A stretch of 64,000 nt of DNA from NCBI RefSeq assembly GCF_023278565.1, contig NC_064676.1, positions 3,720,001 through 3,784,000 of the forward strand, given 5' to 3'. This DNA comes from Colletotrichum lupini (taxonomy: Eukaryota; Ascomycota; Sordariomycetes; Glomerellales; Glomerellaceae). Both the position numbers and the translations under genes were made by a program. Shown here piece by piece: positions 59,458-64,000 of the stretch; within the stretch, counting starts at the first letter, position 1, and each line of letters opens with the position of its first letter. The notes under the pieces were generated by a model that ran no database searches, was not told the DNA's origin, and saw only the letters and a list, made by a program, of their open reading frames with translations.

Positions 59458-62400
59458 TGATTGCTTTCTTTCCCAAAAGGAACGGGAGAGTACGGAGTAC
59501 AATATTCGTAAAGAGAATAGAGATATGTGCGACTCAAGCGCTAATTACTTCCGTGTACATGTCTTATTCCGCGTCGAGGCAGCATGGCAAAGAACTTCGT
59601 GTGGAATGGCGACAATCTCGTATCACGCGGATTTTCACTCGTACGGACGAACCCACAGGACAAACTTCGAGGGAGCAGCTCACGTTGAAAATGAGAGTAG
59701 GCGGTGAAGAATAGGCCCGTTGCGCAGTTGCTTTTCCGTCAGAGTCGCGAAACGTGCCGCATGCGCGTAGCAGGTGCGAAAAAGCAAAGAAACACACGTT
59801 TATAGGCAGGGAAGAAGCCGCGTAGAAAGAAGCAGTTTGCTAGGTTTCGAAAGGCCCGCCGGTACAGACTGTTAGACAGGCGCACACACCAAGGGAGCCC
59901 CCCTTCCCTCGGCCACCCTGGGACCAGTAAAGTAGGATATCATTCAAGTTGTGCCGAAGACCCTGCTTGAAGAACCCTGCTTTGCCAGCGAGGGCATGTT
60001 TGCTTGTTTTTTCGGGCTTCGTCGACAAGCGAGGCATGCGGTGAGGCCCTCCCCTCGGGCATACCGTCGGTGCGGGAGACCCGAAGTTGGAGAAAATAGC
60101 GGAACGGGTGGGCAACGAGGGGGGAAGGGGAATCGTTTCTCTTCGAATCGAGTGCCAATCGATCAGATGAGTTGACATGATCATCAGTGGGTATTCTGGA
60201 AGATGCCGAACCTGCGGTGTGGACATTGCGAATCTCTGTCAGTTCTTCTGTCGTTGTATCAACACTTGATGAACAGACAGGCTTCGATCACGAAAGCGGT
60301 CAAGCGTTGCTTTCGTCGCCAAGGTCCAGACTCGCCTCTCGTTCCTCCTTCACGCTAAGAATTTCTGCAGGGACTGATGGAGGCCAGCCATGGAGAGATG
60401 AGGCTCCGTTCGATGATGACCTGCGAACAACCTAGTAACCCAAATTATCGACAATTAGATGCTGAAACGGAGAACCCAGGAAGCGAATAGGTCCCGCGAT
60501 TCTCTGGGGGTCTAGCGCTGTGGAGGAGCCTGGGAGGAAGAACAGAGCTAGGATGAGGACAGCAATGGGGCACCATCGGGTCTTTCGGCTCCCTCTTGCG
60601 CGCGGAAACATGGGCGAGGAATAAAGCGATGTTTTGATTTTTATTGTGTGTGTTTCGTGATCACGGACGAAGCGACAACGTGTTTGTCAAAGGATGGACC
60701 CGAGAGACGACATATGGAGAAAGCATATGATTCCGTACTCGTACGGGGGCCATGGCTGCAGGCAAGGGAAGAAAAAGACTTCCAGAAACGGGAAGAAAAA
60801 GGAGTCAAATTGATGATGCACAGGGTGTCGTTGACTCGTTCTCGGCCGAGGGGCCCCGCCAATCTTCACAATCCGAGTCGTGCGTGGCCTTTGTGAGCCC
60901 CGGGGCCGGGTTGTAAATTGGTGTTTCAACGAAGAGAAAACCTGCTCGACATTTGCTGTAAGAAACCCTCCAAATTTAGCTCTCGACAACCCTGAACCTT
61001 CTCTGTTCATCTTCAACTGCTAGGATCGTGGAAAGCACAGTAGGGTTTTACACCGATGACGATGATGTGCAAAGATTGACGATACTCGAGATAAGTCTTG
61101 TTTCCAGACTGCTGGAACGCGAGGAGATGCTCGTAGCTGCATAAAAGCGAATCACGGGCCTCCACTATTTCGGGGATCGGCGTCGTAATGGGCGTGGAGT
61201 TCTTCTTTGTCTCCCTGATTGCGAAGGGTTCGCGGTTCAAAGTTGCATACCAGTGGGCTCCAGCAACTTTATGCTATCCCATTTGGTATATTCCCACTTT
61301 CACCTTATGCGTGGGGCTTTTCAACGGTTCATCCGGTTTGCTGCTGAGCCTGCTGGCCATGTCCTGTTTGGGATGAGCCAGAGCCATAAGATCTGCGATA
61401 TAGCTATCCTATTTCGTCTCAAAAAGCCCCTTGAGTCAATACTCAACGGCGGGACGAAAGGCAGAAAAGGCAAAAAAAGAAGGGACGATTCATGAGCCAG
61501 AATGGAGGCGTTCTGTTGACGGGAAAAGTGGAATCGGGGGATCGCACAGGCGGAAGAGCCAAGCGACTCACGGATGGGGTTGCACCGGCAATGCAAACTA
61601 TCGTACGAATAGAGCCTGTCGAAGGTCCCCCCGTATGATTGCTTGTTCAAGGCAAGACTGGCGTCGTCATGACCTCTCTCGAGTCTCTGCCACCGTTGCT
61701 GAAGTGCCGAATTCCGTCGGATGGTGGAATGAGGGGCGCACATCCTTTTGGCGCGTATTGCATCTTGCAAGTTTTGTATCCCTCCAGACTCTAGTTCTCT
61801 ATTCCTCTGTACCCGTATGGCTCCTCCCCTCGTGGAGTTGTGCCCGGCGTGTCGGTGCGACTGTGACCTCAGAGCCCCAAAATGAGGTGCCGATCGGTAC
61901 GCAGGAGAGAAAGGGAAGGTTTCATTGCGTCCGTATTTACCGGAGGAACCCTCCCCAGGGAGTAGGGTTGCTTTCTTGCTTAGTTGCTCCCCTTTTTTCT
62001 TTACGGACCTCGTCACATCACTCCATATCATGCGGGCTCTATAACGGCAACGCGCAATGCCTACTGGCACATTCGCGTCGAGCATGAATTCCGTAAGCGC
62101 TCATAGCTGACAATCACTTAATGTCCTTAGGACATAATATACCTGAGCGGCGGCCGTTGGCCCGTCGGGCGTTGCTGATGAAAAGGCAAGCATCTGGAAG
62201 CTGACTACGACATTTGTGACCAAACACGGCAAGGGGGCACAGCCATTCAACGGCTCGTAGTGTGGGGGCCGCGATAATCGAGAGAGAAGGCTAGAAGTCT
62301 AGATTCAAGCAGCCACGCAGCCTTGTTGGAGGGAAAGCCACGAGAATGCCCTCTGCTGACGGTTCATCTCGGACACTCGAGAGCTTGCCTTCATACGTCC

Positions 62401-64000
62401 GTAGCCTCATGCAGTGTGCAGTGCGGCTGGTCTTGGCTTTTCCCCTAAGGTCCTCCTCATCTTTACTAGCTCAAGCGTCCAACGTCGCGCAAGGCTTGCC
62501 TCGAATAAATTACAGGCTTTCTGCTGTGTGTTTTTTTCTCCGGTTTCGTAATCTCACGACAGGGAAAGAGATGCGAGAGTGGAAGAAGGAAAAAGCAAAA
62601 ACTTTCTGTGCTTCCCGAAGTTCGAGCTAGTCGTAAAGGGGCTGAGGTTCAGGTTCTGATCAGTGCTCCCGCTACGCAAACCAAGGTTGTCCCCTCCGCG
62701 ACGTCGGTGAAACCGTGAAACAAAAATACACAATGCTTTTCTCTTATTCCATATTTCTTTGCTGTCCCGTGGAGCTTTGCCTTTAGGTGTTCATGCTGAT
62801 AAGGCTCTGTCGACTGACTAAACGACCTTGTCCAATGATCGCCCGTCAGCAGGGAAACAACAGGGCCGCCGATGGTGGCATAATCCCGTTCTCGAGACTC
62901 CCGACATTTCTCGTGAATGTAACTTTCCAGCGAGTCTATCTGTACCGTGTTGACAGGGTTACAATATGCCCCATCAAAGAAAGAGAGTTCCTAGGATGAA
63001 TGCGAGAGAAGACCGTCTGAACTTAACGTCGCGGAAGAGGTAGATAGGAAAAGGTTTGGCTGGACTCCGCGACACGGCATTGGGGCTGAACATGGGACGA
63101 TGTGAAATTCGGGGGTGGATGATGATGTTCAGGCACACAAGCAGGGGGGCAGAGTGACGAGGTAGCACAGACTCACAAGATGGATGTGTGGTTTGGTTTT
63201 GCTTCCGTTACTCGACACAGACCGAGACTACCACAGTAGAGTGTGTTCCTGCAAGAGTGAGATGGAGGGCTGGCAATCTGCGGGCGCCGCATCCATGTGC
63301 AACCACACCATAAAACAAAGTCTCGGGGTAAGGAGATGAAGCTGTCACGCTGTCTATCACAGTACAATAGTATGAGTGTGAAAGCTTGACGAACCGACGG
63401 TCTTGACTGCTTCGGGACACGGGACGGCGAGACATGCAGAGGAGCGGAAATGTTGTGCTACAGCCCGAACGTATGACAAACCGACGCAGCCCTCCCTCTC
63501 GAGGCATTTTACTTTCTTGGACTGGCGGCCGTCTCGACAAGCTGCAGAACCGCTGAAGATTTTCCGGTTGCTGCTAAAATTGCGTTTGGTGTGCTTCGCG
63601 AAGCGCTTGTGAAATTCGCTACATGCAGCTCTTGTAAGCTCATTTGCTGTGCTGGCCTTGTCTCGTCAACCAAGAGACGGGCGTTCCGGGTCAGCAGCAA
63701 CCATTGGGATACGAGATATATGATGTAGGTCACACCTCAAATCTCTCTGTGTCTGTCTGGCCGAAGTCCTCGATGTGTGCTATTGACACCTAAATACAGG
63801 ATGACCCTTCCTAGGCCCTCCGAGTTGGCAATGCTTCATGTTTCCTTTATTGCAAAGTCATGCCCGAATGTGTTGGTGATCAACATTATCACTACCATTC
63901 TCGAGAGTTTCACCCCGGTCCCTTAGAGCGACCCTCTTTTTGGACTCTTGAGCTCTCAGACTCTGGAGCCCTGCTGGTGGATTGAGCCATACTTTTTCTT
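59458..64000. other. Right-end region, no supported gene
   Basis: 4.5 kb of normal GC content with no recognisable domains. The two longest frames (61321-62085 minus, 254 codons; 61431-62087 plus, 218 codons) overlap on opposite strands, so at most one could be real. TACGGAGTA occurs at 59491. A gene extending beyond the window cannot be excluded. Confidence 0.45.

Noticed and set aside
61321..62087. Two long overlapping frames on opposite strands (254 and 218 codons)
   Set aside because: Neither shows a domain, intron signals or plausible composition. Mutual antisense overlap in normal-GC DNA commonly produces such frames by chance.
1..64000. CRISPR array, bacterial operon or secondary-metabolite backbone gene
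   Set aside because: No regularly spaced direct repeats and no PKS, NRPS or terpene synthase domains were seen; the window is eukaryotic.

Overview
The window is nuclear DNA of a filamentous ascomycete (Pezizomycotina, most likely a Sordariomycete; the genus cannot be fixed from the sequence alone). The evidence is short 48-75 nt spliceosomal introns with GTRNGT donors and CTAAC-like branch sites, a Zn2Cys6 regulator, fungal housekeeping genes, and two AT-rich blocks stripped of CpA/TpG dinucleotides, which is the signature of repeat-induced point mutation (RIP).

Layout. 0.6-5 kb is a compact housekeeping segment: TRM5 (minus) divergent from an ALKBH2/3-type AlkB dioxygenase (plus), which converges on NUS1 (minus). 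5.8-13.7 kb is AT-rich and holds one complete but RIP-destroyed Ty1/copia element (6281-13687) with 202-bp LTRs and a 5-bp target duplication. 13.7-18.1 kb has no protein gene but contains a well-preserved spliceosomal U2 snRNA gene (about 16993-17182). 18.1-29 kb carries an 'ipa protein'-like gene of unknown function (minus), a Zn2Cys6 transcription factor (plus) and a 1205-residue conserved fungal protein (minus). 29-39.5 kb is nearly gene-free apart from an F-box/leucine-rich pseudogene with four in-frame stops. COG6 lies at 39.6-42.2 kb. 42.2-48.5 kb is gene-free.

48.5-53.7 kb holds the most unusual unit: a monocarboxylate-type MFS transporter (minus) divergent from an intron-containing lysine 2,3-aminomutase (plus) with a radical-SAM cysteine motif, the PLP-lysine motif, both lysine-specificity aspartates and a probable mitochondrial leader. 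56.1-59.2 kb is a second RIP-degraded block. It is flanked by an inverted pair of short coding-like copies and contains a less mutated insert that resembles a solo LTR. 59.4-64 kb shows no supportable gene.

The housekeeping genes (tRNA m1G37 methylation, alkylation repair, dolichol synthesis, Golgi tethering, splicing RNA) are functionally unrelated neighbours. Only the aminomutase/transporter pair suggests joint function, through its divergent arrangement. Exon structures were built by hand from splice signals and reading-frame continuity. For every spliced gene except the transporter, whose N-terminus is unresolved, the summed exon length is an exact multiple of three.
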